DNA from: Yoonia sp. GPGPB17
GTDB lineage: Bacteria > Pseudomonadota > Alphaproteobacteria > Rhodobacterales > Rhodobacteraceae
Length of the DNA: 64,000 nt
NCBI RefSeq assembly: GCF_037892195.1
Contig: NZ_JATACI010000002.1
Coordinates: 1,116,001-1,180,000, forward strand
Reading direction: 5' to 3'
The stretch's first letter is position 1; each line of letters opens with the position of its first letter. Under the pieces are notes generated by a model. That model saw only the letters and a list, made by a program, of their open reading frames with translations. It searched no databases and was not told where the DNA came from. The translations under genes and the position numbers were made by a program. Of this stretch, positions 38,137-47,080 are shown piece after piece.

Positions 38137-41100
38137 AAATACTTCAGGATTTCGACGGTCAACCCAGCGCCAAACCGCTCTGATACCTGCGCGATTTCAA
38201 TCGTATAGAATCCATAGCCGATATCGGCTGCTAAATCGGCCCCGTCATAGGTCCAGGCAGGTATCGTCACCCCCTCTTCGCGCACCACGTCCCCTGCTTT
38301 CAGTACGCGCACCCGGTAGGCCTCTGTCTCTTCGCCCAGCGGGATATCCCCATCCGCCCAGATATCACCGTCAATCCGGCTGCATCTGATCCACGAAACG
38401 TGAACATTCGCACCGTTGGACTGCGCACGCGCATGGGCCACCGGATAGGGCCGCAGCCCATTGCCCGCAAAGGCATGCGTTTCATAGCGAAAGCTTGGAT
38501 CGCTCATCGGTTGCTTGGATGGGCCAAAGCGATAGTGGCGTTCCGTGCCACGTGACGCTGTGGGAATGGCAATCTGTTTGGGCAAAGCATTTAACAACAC
38601 CACGCGAGACCCCACAGGCCATGTATCGGGCATCAGCCCCCGGCTGCCCGCCTGCCCGCGCAACAACCCAGAAAGCCGATACCCGCGTTCCGACAGCGGC
38701 GTTGCCGTCCGAAACTGGATTAATTCCCAGTTACCGCCCGATCCATCGCCAATCGCCAGCATGTTGGCCCCTGCGAGGATCGCCTCTGGCAAGGCAGAGC
38801 TGAGTGTGCCGTTGATCAAAGACACCTCAAGCCCGCTCTGACGATCCCATATCCCTACCGGACCTGCCGCAAGCGCGGTTTGTGTCAAACCAACTGTGGC
38901 TGGCTCGTTCAGCACCTGCTGCAGAGCATAGTCACTGTCCTGTGGCGCGCCATAAAGCGCGATGCTTCCCGGCCAAGGCCGCCCTGCGGCGGCAACATAG
39001 GGTGCATGGGGCAATTCGTCACCCGTCAAAAGAGGCAAATCGAGGAACAGCAGCTCTGCCGGGACCGGCCCGATGTAAGGTTGCAATTGCACGCTTTCTT
39101 CCGCAACAGCGTGTCTGCGGTAAACTTCGGGCTCTACCCGGGTCGCTTCGATCAGGCGCAGGCCCGCCTCTTCAATGCGGTCAATGCGGTAGGTACCGCT
39201 GTGGGTTGGGGTATCCAATGAAACCGTGTCACCGGCACCCACGTCCAGTTGTGCAGGCGGCAGGGCGAAACGCAGGCTCTCGCGCCCAATCCGTGCCTCT
39301 TGCAGCCAGCGCGCGACCACCTCTTTGCCTTCGGCCCGGGTCAGCACAACCGATGCTTCACTGCGCGTTACCGTTTGGGTCTGATCGTCAGGCAAAACAA
39401 CTTCAGCTGCAATGGCATCATAGTCGCCGTCGGCGGCGATATGGGCAAACTGTACACGCCCTGCAATCTCGGCAGCGGCGGCGCGCGTCAGGGACAGGCT
39501 CCGGTCGGTTTCAGGATCAAGCGCAATATCTGCCTCGGTCAGATTATGATGGACCTGTCCATCGCGATTGCGGAACACCAGCACGCCGTCACGCTCCAAG
39601 GCATCAAACCCATAGGCCAGCATCAATGGCTGAAGCGCGGCGCGGCCCGTGCCTATCTCACCCACCGTATAGCCGCGCACGACACCGAAGAGTTCACTGA
39701 CATCATAACTCGCCAAACCAGAGCGCAGACAGATCTCGGACACTACAGAGGCCAAAGACCGATGGGTCGAGCGGCCATTGAGCCACGACCCCGTCCCATA
39801 GGCCGCGCCATCGGACCACGCGGCGGTATTCCCTGGCCAATAGGGATAAGGGCGCGGATCCCAGCCCCAAACATGGGTACGGGCCGTGTCGATCATGCGC
39901 CCGCTGTAAACCGCCGAAACCGGGTTTTTATCGGGTTCGGCAAAGTAGCTTCCAATGGCCTGTAGATACTGCATCTGCATCAACTCATCACGGCTACCGT
40001 TCGAGCCATAAGGCAGTGCCGGGTTACCACATAACACACGACAGGGACCATTGGCCCCCTTATCCACAGCAGGGCACCCGACCGAGGTCAGCCAGATCGG
40101 CTTGCTTTGCGGCACCCAGTCGGTCGCCGGGATCTGCGGGATACCTCCGATCCGGTCGTGGTGTTGATGGGACCACCAACCCTGAAAATCCTTCGCGCGC
40201 CAAATCCATGGCTCGCCATCAGCATCTTCAATCGGCACCCGGCGCTGCGCGGCACGCGCCTCTGGCGTTGGGTAGTGCCAGTCGTAATGCTCTCCGCCTG
40301 CAACATTCGATTGCAGGTAAGGCAGATTGTAGATCGTGCCGGCATTCGTGTCGCGGTGATCTGTCCCGTCGCGCCAATCCGCCAACGGAAACGCGGCAGA
40401 GATACCAATGAAATCAATGTTTGGGTCTGCCCAAAGCGGATCAAGGTGGAAGAGTTTGTCGTCCGTCCCCACAGGCTGCATCCCGTAATACTCGGTCCAG
40501 TCGGCGCTATAGCTGATCTTGCAAGTCGTGCCTAAGATCTGGCGCACATCTGCGGCCAGATCGCGCAGTGCATTGACCATCGGAAACCCACTTGCCCCAC
40601 GTATGCGGGTCAGGCCGGACAGTTCCGTGCCGATGCAAAAGGCCGACACGCCGCCCGCTTCAGCGCAAAGATGCGCATAATGCAGTACAAACCGGCGATA
40701 GCTGTTCTCAGCGGGACCTGTGTAGGTCACGCGCGTCCCGGACACGGTAAAATCGGCAACCCCCGCCTGCCCCATAAAGGCTGTCACTTCGGCCGCCGCC
40801 GCAGCCGTGCCATCGGGTGACCCGGCAACGCCAGGTGCCAGTGACGTCGTCATATCACCAACCCACGGCAAAGCGACTTGTCCTGTGCCCCCCGTGATCG
40901 GGTCGGGCAAGCTATTGCCCTCAAGCTGTTCCATCATCAGCGTCGGGCTGACAACAACATCCAACCCGCGCGCCTTAAGATCGACAATCGCCTCAACAAC
41001 GGCTTGATCGGCAGGGGTGCCACCGGCAATGGGTACGCCATCAACCTCTGGGACTTTCCCTGCCCCTGACCGCTTTTGGCCGCTCACAACCCAAGGCATC

Positions 41101-42020
41101 GCACCCGCGTCTGCCTGCCCTTGCAACACCTTCGGTGCAATCTCGCAGACACCACAGCGCAGATCATCGGCAAACCATGTCAGCGGCAGCATGACAGACC
41201 TGCAAGCGGGTAACTCTGCCTCAAGCGCATTCATCGAAACGGCGAAGTCACTCCCGCCAAGTGGGGAATTCCGGTTCACGGCGGTCTGCGCACCAAATCC
41301 GGACGAGGCATAGACTGGCGATGTCGCCAGTGCGTATTCGCCCGCCCCCGGCATCAGCGCGACACCTTGTACCAGATCCGCAAGATCAGTCGCTGCACCC
41401 TGACCCGGACTCATGACCTCGAACGTCAACTGCGGGATACGATTGCCAAACAGGCCCAGCGCAAGATCCTCGAAGACGATGTAAGCTGTCCCACGGTAGG
41501 CGGGCGTATTTTCGGCCCCCTCAATAGCAGCGATCTTGGGATCAGGCAGTTGATCGTCGGTGCCCACATAAAGACGCATGTTGAGCGTATCCGGCGAAAT
41601 CTCGGTCCCATCGGCCCAGATACGCCCGATCCGGCTGATTTCTCCCTCGCATAAAGCCACCGCCAGGCTGACCGTATAGGAATAGCTGGTCGTCTTGGGT
41701 TGCGGTGTGCCGCCCTTACCGCCACCTGAGGTCGTGGAGGACTCCAGAAACTGCGAGGCCCAGATCACCTGCCCCGCAACACGCATACGGCCATAGATTT
41801 GCTGAATATCAGCGCCTTCGGCAGCCCCAGTCACCCGAAAGCGGTCAATCCGTCCGGTCTCGACCGATCCGCTGCCAGCACCCAGTAGCTGCTGGTCAAT
41901 CCGACGGCCAATCGCCGCACCGGCCGCGCGCCCGATCGTCGCCATCGACAAACCAAGGACAGAGCCGCCAATAGAGCCGCCCAGCGCCAGTCCGGCAGCG
42001 GAAAGTGCAATCGTTGCCAT
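38133..42020 (-). CDS. GTA g15 host-specificity/tail-tip protein (megatron)
   Basis: 1295 residues, the largest gene of the window. N-terminal Gly/Ala-rich hydrophobic segment (MATIALSAAGLALGGSIGG), then a phage tail-hub-like region (GAEGADIQQIYGRMRVAGQV), a GTA TIM-barrel-like domain at about 430-740 (FCIGTELSGLTRIRGASGF, WYGMQ-type region WTEYYGMQPVGTDDK) and a phage-tail_3-like C-terminal half (VQFAHIAADGDYDAIAAEV, SLDTPTHSGTYRIDRIEEAG). Forms the tail tip and contacts the recipient cell. Contains one of two intact GCCGGC sites (40338-40343). Confidence 0.93.
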   Translation of the reverse strand: MATIALSAAGLALGGSIGGSVLGLSMATIGRAAGAAIGRRIDQQLLGAGSGSVETGRIDRFRVTGAAEGADIQQIYGRMRVAGQVIWASQFLESSTTSGGGKGGTPQPKTTSYSYTVSLAVALCEGEISRIGRIWADGTEISPDTLNMRLYVGTDDQLPDPKIAAIEGAENTPAYRGTAYIVFEDLALGLFGNRIPQLTFEVMSPGQGAATDLADLVQGVALMPGAGEYALATSPVYASSGFGAQTAVNRNSPLGGSDFAVSMNALEAELPACRSVMLPLTWFADDLRCGVCEIAPKVLQGQADAGAMPWVVSGQKRSGAGKVPEVDGVPIAGGTPADQAVVEAIVDLKARGLDVVVSPTLMMEQLEGNSLPDPITGGTGQVALPWVGDMTTSLAPGVAGSPDGTAAAAAEVTAFMGQAGVADFTVSGTRVTYTGPAENSYRRFVLHYAHLCAEAGGVSAFCIGTELSGLTRIRGASGFPMVNALRDLAADVRQILGTTCKISYSADWTEYYGMQPVGTDDKLFHLDPLWADPNIDFIGISAAFPLADWRDGTDHRDTNAGTIYNLPYLQSNVAGGEHYDWHYPTPEARAAQRRVPIEDADGEPWIWRAKDFQGWWSHQHHDRIGGIPQIPATDWVPQSKPIWLTSVGCPAVDKGANGPCRVLCGNPALPYGSNGSRDELMQMQYLQAIGSYFAEPDKNPVSAVYSGRMIDTARTHVWGWDPRPYPYWPGNTAAWSDGAAYGTGSWLNGRSTHRSLASVVSEICLRSGLASYDVSELFGVVRGYTVGEIGTGRAALQPLMLAYGFDALERDGVLVFRNRDGQVHHNLTEADIALDPETDRSLSLTRAAAAEIAGRVQFAHIAADGDYDAIAAEVVLPDDQTQTVTRSEASVVLTRAEGKEVVARWLQEARIGRESLRFALPPAQLDVGAGDTVSLDTPTHSGTYRIDRIEEAGLRLIEATRVEPEVYRRHAVAEESVQLQPYIGPVPAELLFLDLPLLTGDELPHAPYVAAAGRPWPGSIALYGAPQDSDYALQQVLNEPATVGLTQTALAAGPVGIWDRQSGLEVSLINGTLSSALPEAILAGANMLAIGDGSGGNWELIQFRTATPLSERGYRLSGLLRGQAGSRGLMPDTWPVGSRVVLLNALPKQIAIPTASRGTERHYRFGPSKQPMSDPSFRYETHAFAGNGLRPYPVAHARAQSNGANVHVSWIRCSRIDGDIWADGDIPLGEETEAYRVRVLKAGDVVREEGVTIPAWTYDGADLAADIGYGFYTIEIAQVSERFGAGLTVEILKYL

Positions 42021-42025
42021 CAGTC

Positions 42026-42457
42026 TTACCTTTCGATGAATTCAAACCGCGCAGCGACCCGCTTGCGCCAAGGGGCCGACAGCGGGCTTTCAACCACACC
42101 ATGGCCTTGATAGGCATGGATGAATTTTGGCATCTCAGCCGTCTCAGAGACGATACCTAGGTGTTTGGCCACAGCCCCCTGTCGCATCCGGAACAGGATC
42201 ACCTGACCCCTGGTTAAGGGCGCGTCCGCAACATCGCGCAAGTGGCGACCCGCCGCCGCCATTAAACGCTCGGCCCCCTGTGGTTCCGACCAATCGGGCG
42301 TGTAAGCCGGGATCACCTCCGGCTCAGTACTGTAGATCTCGCGCCAAATCCCGCGCAGCAATCCCAGACAGTCGCAGCCAACACCCTTTACAGAAGCCTG
42401 ATGCAAATAAGCCGTGCCCAACCAGTCCCGCGCAATCGCAACCACTTGCGCGTTCAT
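42026..42457 (-). CDS. GTA g14 NlpC/P60-type cell-wall peptidase
   Basis: 143 residues. NlpC/P60 fold with catalytic Cys in VKGVGCDCLGLLRGIW and His in AVAKHLGIVS. Thought to cut recipient peptidoglycan during DNA delivery. Its start overlaps the end of g13 (ATGA), and g15 starts 5 bp after its stop. Confidence 0.93.
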   Translation of the reverse strand: MNAQVVAIARDWLGTAYLHQASVKGVGCDCLGLLRGIWREIYSTEPEVIPAYTPDWSEPQGAERLMAAAGRHLRDVADAPLTRGQVILFRMRQGAVAKHLGIVSETAEMPKFIHAYQGHGVVESPLSAPWRKRVAARFEFIER

Positions 42458-43337
42458 CGGAACAGGCTTCCGCCACTGTGAGACTGGTCCGAACGTGGTA
42501 CACTGACCAACCAGTCATCCCCCGGCATATCTGGGAACCCTTGAAAGTTCAGGAAATTGCCGAACTTTTCGCGGCAGGTCACCGGGCGCTTATCGCATCC
42601 GGCTGTCACATGCAGGACATCACCGGCCCCAACCCGCGCATTCAACGGTGACCATAGGGTAATGACACGCTCCGCTTCACCGACGTCTGACTTGATCAAA
42701 CCCTTCAGGCCAGCCGCATCCCCCGTCATCACCTCAAGCACACCATGTTCAAACCAGCCGTCATTGAAATTTTCAACCCCGGTCAGCGTAAACACCTGAC
42801 CCTCGCTTGCCGCATCCAGCGTATATTCCAACCTGTACGACGCATGATCGGTCGCAAACCGGCAACGGTTATCGCCCAACACGGCGCTGCAGGTCTTGAG
42901 ATAAGAGCGGCCTTGCATCTGGTTCAGCGCCTCAGTCAGTCCGTGCAACTCGGCCTCAAACCCGCTTAGGCACCGCGTGTGATTTCCCCCAAGGAGCCGC
43001 TAAACAAGGTCTTGCGCGCACTTACATCATCCCAACACACCAGCCAGACTTGGACGGTGGCCCCGTCATAGCGCCCTGCCAGAATGTCCGCCTCTGCAAT
43101 GGCATCATCAGAAAGTACACCAAAAGCTTCGGTGTTGTTTACTGATAACCCTGTCGTATTCGCGATGGCCCGTGCGCTTAGCCCGCTTTGCGGAGCAAAG
43201 GTGACACCTGCGAAGTGCAGACTGGCGTCGTGATCGGTGAATCCAAGATCCACACCATCACTTCTGCGGATCAACCAGCAATGACAGGTATGGGTCACAC
43301 CCCGGCGCAGGTGGGCGTATAGCGCGTCTTCACTCAT
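42454..43337 (-). CDS. GTA g13 tail hub protein, DUF2163 (frameshifted)
   Basis: 293 residues after repair. N-terminal half: HCWLIRRSDGVDLGFTDHD (DUF2163), NTEAFGVLSDDAI. C-terminal half: KTCSAVLGDNRCRFATD, RVITLWSPLNARVGAGD and a Cys-rich end (HVTAGCDKRPVTCREKFGN). The frame stops at GEITRGA at 42966, and GCTTAGGC at 42964-42971 to GCCGGC continues GAGGFEAELHGLTEALNQ into the second half, giving one DUF2163 protein of normal length. Overlaps g12 and g14 by ATGA. Confidence 0.92.
42964..42971. other. GCCGGC-type frameshift scar in GTA g13
   Basis: GCTTAGGC; GCCGGC restores a 294-codon frame across what would otherwise look like two genes. Confidence 0.88.
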
Positions 43338-43966
43338 AGCCGCACCTCAACCACTGGCACGTTCGGCACCTCACCCGCCTGAAAGCTGGAAACCGACGTC
43401 ATAATGACATCTGTGTCAAAGCGCACCGGCACATCAAACTCAAACCCTGCACGCACTTCGGCCCCTTCATCCGGGGCGCTGGCAAAGGTCAACAGCCCAC
43501 TGTTGTAGTCCACCTCGAAATCCACACCCTGTTGGGCATAATCCCCGCCAACTTGCACGCGCACAGAACCATCAACGGGTTTCTTGATCGGACGTTGATA
43601 GGTCACATCACCTGACCGGTAAGATTTGGTCAGCTGAAAACTGCGCGTCACCTCATCGCCCACCGCAATCAACTGGTCAGACGCCTCGACCGCACAAGAT
43701 GGTTTGCATGACAGGTAGTCGCTCCAATCCTTCCAGCGGAACCCGATCAACTGGCCTTGCCGCGCCTCAAAAAAAGCGATGAGCGTCTCAACATCATCCA
43801 GCGACCGCAGGCCCAACCCCGCGTCATAGCGGCGGCGTGCATGGGCCCATGGGCTGTTCCGCTCTTCAAACCCGTTGGCCAGCGTCACAATTTCGGTCCG
43901 GCGCTCGGGTCCGCCCAGCGCGCCAAAGCTCAAGGAGGCGGGAAATCTTACATCGTGGAAAGTCAT
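43334..43966 (-). CDS. GTA g12 distal tail protein, DUF2460
   Basis: 210 residues. DUF2460/TIGR02217 features: FPASLSFGALGGPERRTEIV at the N-terminus, HARRRYDAGLGLRSLDDVE, FRWKDWSDYLSC and VDFEVDYNSGLLTFASAP. Distal tail component joining the tail tube to the hub. Ends overlapping the start of g13. Confidence 0.93.
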   Translation of the reverse strand: MTFHDVRFPASLSFGALGGPERRTEIVTLANGFEERNSPWAHARRRYDAGLGLRSLDDVETLIAFFEARQGQLIGFRWKDWSDYLSCKPSCAVEASDQLIAVGDEVTRSFQLTKSYRSGDVTYQRPIKKPVDGSVRVQVGGDYAQQGVDFEVDYNSGLLTFASAPDEGAEVRAGFEFDVPVRFDTDVIMTSVSSFQAGEVPNVPVVEVRL

Positions 43967-43974
43967 ATCGGATC

Positions 43975-44628
43975 CTACCTATGGCGTTCACTGCGACCCA
44001 AAACGCGGGACATTTGCGCGGCAATCTGGCTGCTACTGCGCTGGAAACCCTGCACATCAGGGGTCGCGATATTCATGTTCACGGTCACTGCGCCGCCGCC
44101 CGCACCGCGCACACCCAAACGGCCATCGGGGCCACGTGCCAGCGGCATAATCGCCTCCGGGCCTGCCTCGCCCATCAGCCCCACACCACCGCGCATCGGA
44201 AAGCTGGTTGGGCTGCTGACGACACCGCCCCTGGCAAAGGGCATCACCCGTCCCTGGGTAAAGGTGCCGCCATCGGCAAAGGGCATCAGCCCGGATACGG
44301 CGGCGTTCAACCCATCCGCCAACACGCCGCCAAAGTGGCCTGTCACCGGATTTACCGCCGCGGAATAAGCGGTGTTGACCATCTTCTCAGCCAGCCCGCC
44401 CAGAACATCCGTGAGGCTGCGACCATCCAGAACCAACCCGTCGAACGCGGTCCGCAGCCCTTGGCTAAACCCGCGCTCAAGATTGCCCAGATCACGCGTC
44501 GTATGTGTCAGCGCCCCCTGGACAGAACGCAACTGATCCTCAAAAGCCACCGTCATGGCCGAAGCATCGCCAAGCGCGTTCTCCAACGCACTTACATCGC
44601 TTTCCAGCGCATCAATGTCATCCATCAT
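43975..44628 (-). CDS. GTA g11 tail tape measure protein
   Basis: 217 residues, short as expected for the short GTA tail. N-terminal helical coiled region (DALESDVSALENALGDASAM, LRSVQGALTHTTRDLGNLER) and a Gly-rich C-terminus (FADGGTFTQGRVMPFARGGV, GLMGEAGPEAIMPLARG) typical of lambda-type tape measures. Two possible ATGs, 44628 and 44625. Overlaps the end of g10.1. Confidence 0.9.
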   Translation of the reverse strand: MMDDIDALESDVSALENALGDASAMTVAFEDQLRSVQGALTHTTRDLGNLERGFSQGLRTAFDGLVLDGRSLTDVLGGLAEKMVNTAYSAAVNPVTGHFGGVLADGLNAAVSGLMPFADGGTFTQGRVMPFARGGVVSSPTSFPMRGGVGLMGEAGPEAIMPLARGPDGRLGVRGAGGGAVTVNMNIATPDVQGFQRSSSQIAAQMSRVLGRSERHR

Positions 44629-44813
44629 CCTCGTCCTTCACGTCATCAGGAAAATCGCGCTGCAACGCATCAAACTGTAGCTAAGCCCATCGGTGCACCG
44701 GCGCCAGATGCACCCAGCATGATTTGCAGCTCTGCCGGGGTCAGCGCCCAGAACACCGCAGGGTTCAGCCGCAACTGGTGCAACCCGGCACGCATCAGCC
44801 CAGCCCAATCCAT
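44618..44813 (-). CDS. GTA g10.1 tail assembly chaperone-like small protein (frameshifted)
   Basis: 64 residues after repair. Reads MDWAGLMRAGLHQLRLNP, then FWALTPAELQIMLG, then GAPMG, and stops prematurely. Replacing GCTAAGC (44680-44686) by GCCGGC continues PMGRLQFDALQRDFPDD to a TGA that overlaps the start of g11. This matches the phage_chp/TIGR02216 family, which has a tryptophan-rich ELxxMLG core. It lies between g10 and g11 as in other GTA clusters, with 3 bp before it. Confidence 0.88.
44680..44686. other. GCCGGC-type frameshift scar in GTA g10.1
   Basis: GCTAAGC; GCCGGC removes one base and gives a frame that ends exactly at the g11 start overlap. Confidence 0.88.
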
Positions 44814-44816
44814 CGG

Positions 44817-45131
44817 CTACTCTGGCACCGCGAACGCGCGCGCTAGCATCACGGCCGCAGCCTTTGCGGCCCCCACGGGACCACCCGCAATCTCAGCTGT
44901 CATCAGATCTGCCGCAGTACCGGTCCAACCGCCGCCGCGCAGACCGGCAACAACAACCGCCATCACGTCCGCACCTGAAAAAGCAGCTCCCTCAAACCGG
45001 CGGATCAGTTCAACGAGTGATCCTTCGGCCAAAGCGCCTTCCAACTCGGCAAGCGCCCCAAGCGTAAGCTTGCAGTCATGGCTGACGCCATCAATCACAA
45101 TCGCCACTTCGCCGGTCCAGGGGTTCGCCAT
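44817..45131 (-). CDS. GTA g10 family protein (tail chaperone-like, GTA_gp10)
   Basis: 104 residues: MANPWTGEVAIVIDGVSHDC, LTLGALAELEGALAEGSLVE, FSGADVMAVVVAGLRGGGW. This is the GTA_gp10 pattern. Probably a tail assembly chaperone. Its ATG shares a base with the g9 stop. Confidence 0.9.
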   Translation of the reverse strand: MANPWTGEVAIVIDGVSHDCKLTLGALAELEGALAEGSLVELIRRFEGAAFSGADVMAVVVAGLRGGGWTGTAADLMTAEIAGGPVGAAKAAAVMLARAFAVPE

Positions 45132-45547
45132 CAGATGAGCGCCACAAAGGTCAGCGCACCCGCTGAGGCCAGTGACAATTCATAGGTTGCCTCGCCATTG
45201 TGCGAGCCTGCATATTCAATCGACGTAATCTGAAATGGCCCTTCCAGCGTGCCAAACCCCGGTACAATGACCTGAAAAACGGGTGTCTCACCGTCAAAGA
45301 ATATCTGACGCGCACGCTCATCCGTCGCTTCATCTTTGAATACACCCGAGCCGGAAATCGCGGCGGTCTTCACGCCCGCTCCGCCCAGCAACTCGCGCCA
45401 ACCGCCCGTGCTTTCCAGACTGGTTACATCTACCGTTTCAGCGTTCAAACTGATCCGCGTCGCGCGCAACCCTGCGGCGGTTTCAAACATGCCTCCGCCG
45501 GTCATATCGATTTTGACCAACAGATCCTTACCATTTTGTGCAGCCAT
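45131..45547 (-). CDS. GTA g9 major tail tube protein (TP901-1 family)
   Basis: 138 residues: AAQNGKDLLVKIDMTGGGMF, LRATRISLNAETVDVTSLES, FQVIVPGFGTLEGPFQITSI, ATYELSLASAGALTF. Forms the tail tube. Precedes g10 with a one-base overlap. Confidence 0.93.
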   Translation of the reverse strand: MAAQNGKDLLVKIDMTGGGMFETAAGLRATRISLNAETVDVTSLESTGGWRELLGGAGVKTAAISGSGVFKDEATDERARQIFFDGETPVFQVIVPGFGTLEGPFQITSIEYAGSHNGEATYELSLASAGALTFVALI

Positions 45548-45566
45548 CTGGCATACTCCTCACATA

Positions 45567-45989
45567 TCAATTGGGTGACGTGTCATCCGCCACGCGGGCA
45601 CGAAAAGTCAGGTTGATCTGGCGAACAGCGCCAGTACCAATGCGAGCCGCTTTCGCCTTGTGGAAATTCAGGGACGTCAACATGCCACGGTCCAATGCCA
45701 AAGACGCATTGACCAAAGCATCACTGACGGCGGATGCGGCAGCCTTTGCCGTCGCAAACCCGGCACTCTGGGTCACAACAGTGACCGTGAACTGATGCCA
45801 TGCCCCGGCCCCGGTTTTGTCAGATGCATCGCGCACATCCTCGGCCCCAAGCACCACATACAGCGGCGGCAAAGCTCCCGTTGGCAAAGCGTCGTAAATG
45901 TCCGTGCCGACCAATGCGGCCAACGCGCCATCTTCGCTCAACCTCCGATACACGGCAGATTGAAGAGCGGCGGCGACACCGTAACTCAT
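45567..45989 (-). CDS. GTA g8 tail terminator protein, DUF3168
   Basis: 140 residues from ATG 45989 (MSYGVAAALQSAVYRRLSED). DUF3168 features: LVGTDIYDALPTGALPPLYV, WHQFTVTVVTQSAGFATAKA, FRARVADDTSPN. Caps the tail at the head-tail interface. The ATG overlaps the repaired stop of g7 (ATGA). Confidence 0.92.
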   Translation of the reverse strand: MSYGVAAALQSAVYRRLSEDGALAALVGTDIYDALPTGALPPLYVVLGAEDVRDASDKTGAGAWHQFTVTVVTQSAGFATAKAAASAVSDALVNASLALDRGMLTSLNFHKAKAARIGTGAVRQINLTFRARVADDTSPN

Positions 45990-46323
45990 GGGGCAACCTC
46001 CTCTTGCGCATGGCAGGTCAGATAGGCCGCATGCACGCCCCACTCTGCCACTGCCAAAATCTGAAAAATCCGCGCGCCATCTCGAAATCGTTGGCCCGCC
46101 ACCGGGCGCGATGGCGCACCATGGGGGCAGCGCGGACGGTAATGCGATAAGGCACACGACTCAGCGTTGCAGCTGTTTCTGCGCGCTCACGCCCTGCGCC
46201 TGCCTTCAACTCAGCCCAAAGTACGCCCAAAGGCTCCCAATCGCGGGTATAGCCGCCTGCACCATCGGCCACTTTCAACGGGGCCTCCAGCACCAGCGAC
46301 CGGTTCAACTGCGGCATACTCAT
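45986..46323 (-). CDS. GTA g7 head-tail stopper/head closure protein (homopolymer frameshift)
   Basis: 112 residues after repair. N-terminus MSMPQLNRSLVLEAPLKVAD, then LGVLWAELKAGAGRERAE (head-closure family). The frame slips in the run of five bases at 46123-46127: one more C (minus strand) reads VRAAPHGAPSRPVAG, then FRDGARIFQILAVAEWGVHA and AYLTCHAQEEVAP, ending at 45986 with an ATGA overlap to g8. The repaired end matches the GTA stopper family; the unrepaired end does not. Confidence 0.88.
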
Positions 46324-46913
46324 ACCCGGCCACCCATGAACAGCCGGACGGTCCGGTAGCTTTCGATCAACGCCAATACGCCCATCGGCATGGCTGGTGT
46401 CGCACGAGAGACATCATGGCGATACTCGTAGAAATGCGCGGCCAGCAGCATCACCGCCTGCGCCAGATCGGCGGGCAGGTCGCTCCACTCGGGGCCAAAA
46501 CCCGCAAGCATGCCAATCCGGACGGACCCGCCGTTTGGCAGCGCAGGCAAATAGGTCCCTGCTGGCTGCAGGCTTGGCCGCTGGGTGTCCGGTTCCAGAT
46601 ACCAGCCTTCCACCGCTGTCTCCTGCCCCTGCATGTCCAACAACGTCACGCAATCAATCGCATTCACCGGGGCTATGGGCAGCGGTTGCCGCCGCGCATC
46701 ACGCCAGGACGTCAAAGTCCAGCTAAACTCGCGCTCAATCAGGATCTTACCGGTTCGCGCCTCGATCGCAGCCATGCTGGCGCGCAGGTAGCTTTCCAGC
46801 ATCGCATCCTGAATTCCATCGTCGGAAAACCCCGATCCCAGGCGCAAATGGTCTTTGAATTGAGCGACCGGAAGCGCCGATACGGGCACGGTGGTCTCTT
46901 CGACTAACATCAT
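46320..46913 (-). CDS. GTA g6 head-tail connector (adaptor) protein
   Basis: 197 residues: VAQFKDHLRLGSGFSDDGIQ, SYLRASMAAIEARTGKILIE, FSWTLTSWRDARRQPLPIAP, FYEYRHDVSRATPAMPMGVL. Gp6-like connector family. Overlaps the g7 start by ATGA. Separated from the capsid gene by a 167-bp structured gap. Confidence 0.92.
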   Translation of the reverse strand: MMLVEETTVPVSALPVAQFKDHLRLGSGFSDDGIQDAMLESYLRASMAAIEARTGKILIEREFSWTLTSWRDARRQPLPIAPVNAIDCVTLLDMQGQETAVEGWYLEPDTQRPSLQPAGTYLPALPNGGSVRIGMLAGFGPEWSDLPADLAQAVMLLAAHFYEYRHDVSRATPAMPMGVLALIESYRTVRLFMGGRV

Positions 46914-46955
46914 GGAATTACTCCGAAAATACTGGATACCCGAGGGGCGACAGAA

Positions 46956-47036
46956 CCCGGGCGCACCCGCCCCCGCATTGCTCGGACGGAAGGGAACTGC
47001 TAGACAATGCGAGGATTGTCTGAATGTGCGCCCGGG
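46956..47036 (-). promoter_or_regulatory. Nested hairpins between GTA capsid (g5) and g6
   Basis: Outer arms CCCGGGCGCAC (46956-46966) and GTGCGCCCGGG (47026-47036), 11 bp perfect. Inner hairpin AGACAAT (47002-47008) and ATTGTCT (47015-47021). No T-tract. It may act as a processing, stability or partial-termination element that lets capsid mRNA exceed downstream tail mRNA (inference). Confidence 0.55.
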
Positions 47037-47080
47037 ATGGATGCCGCTATTTAAGGCGGCACCCGCTTCACGGCTCAGCC

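Noticed and set aside
43837..45138. Long open frame (433 codons) on the plus strand
   Set aside because: Antisense to g9-g12, with composition typical of the reverse of GC-rich coding DNA; no domain.
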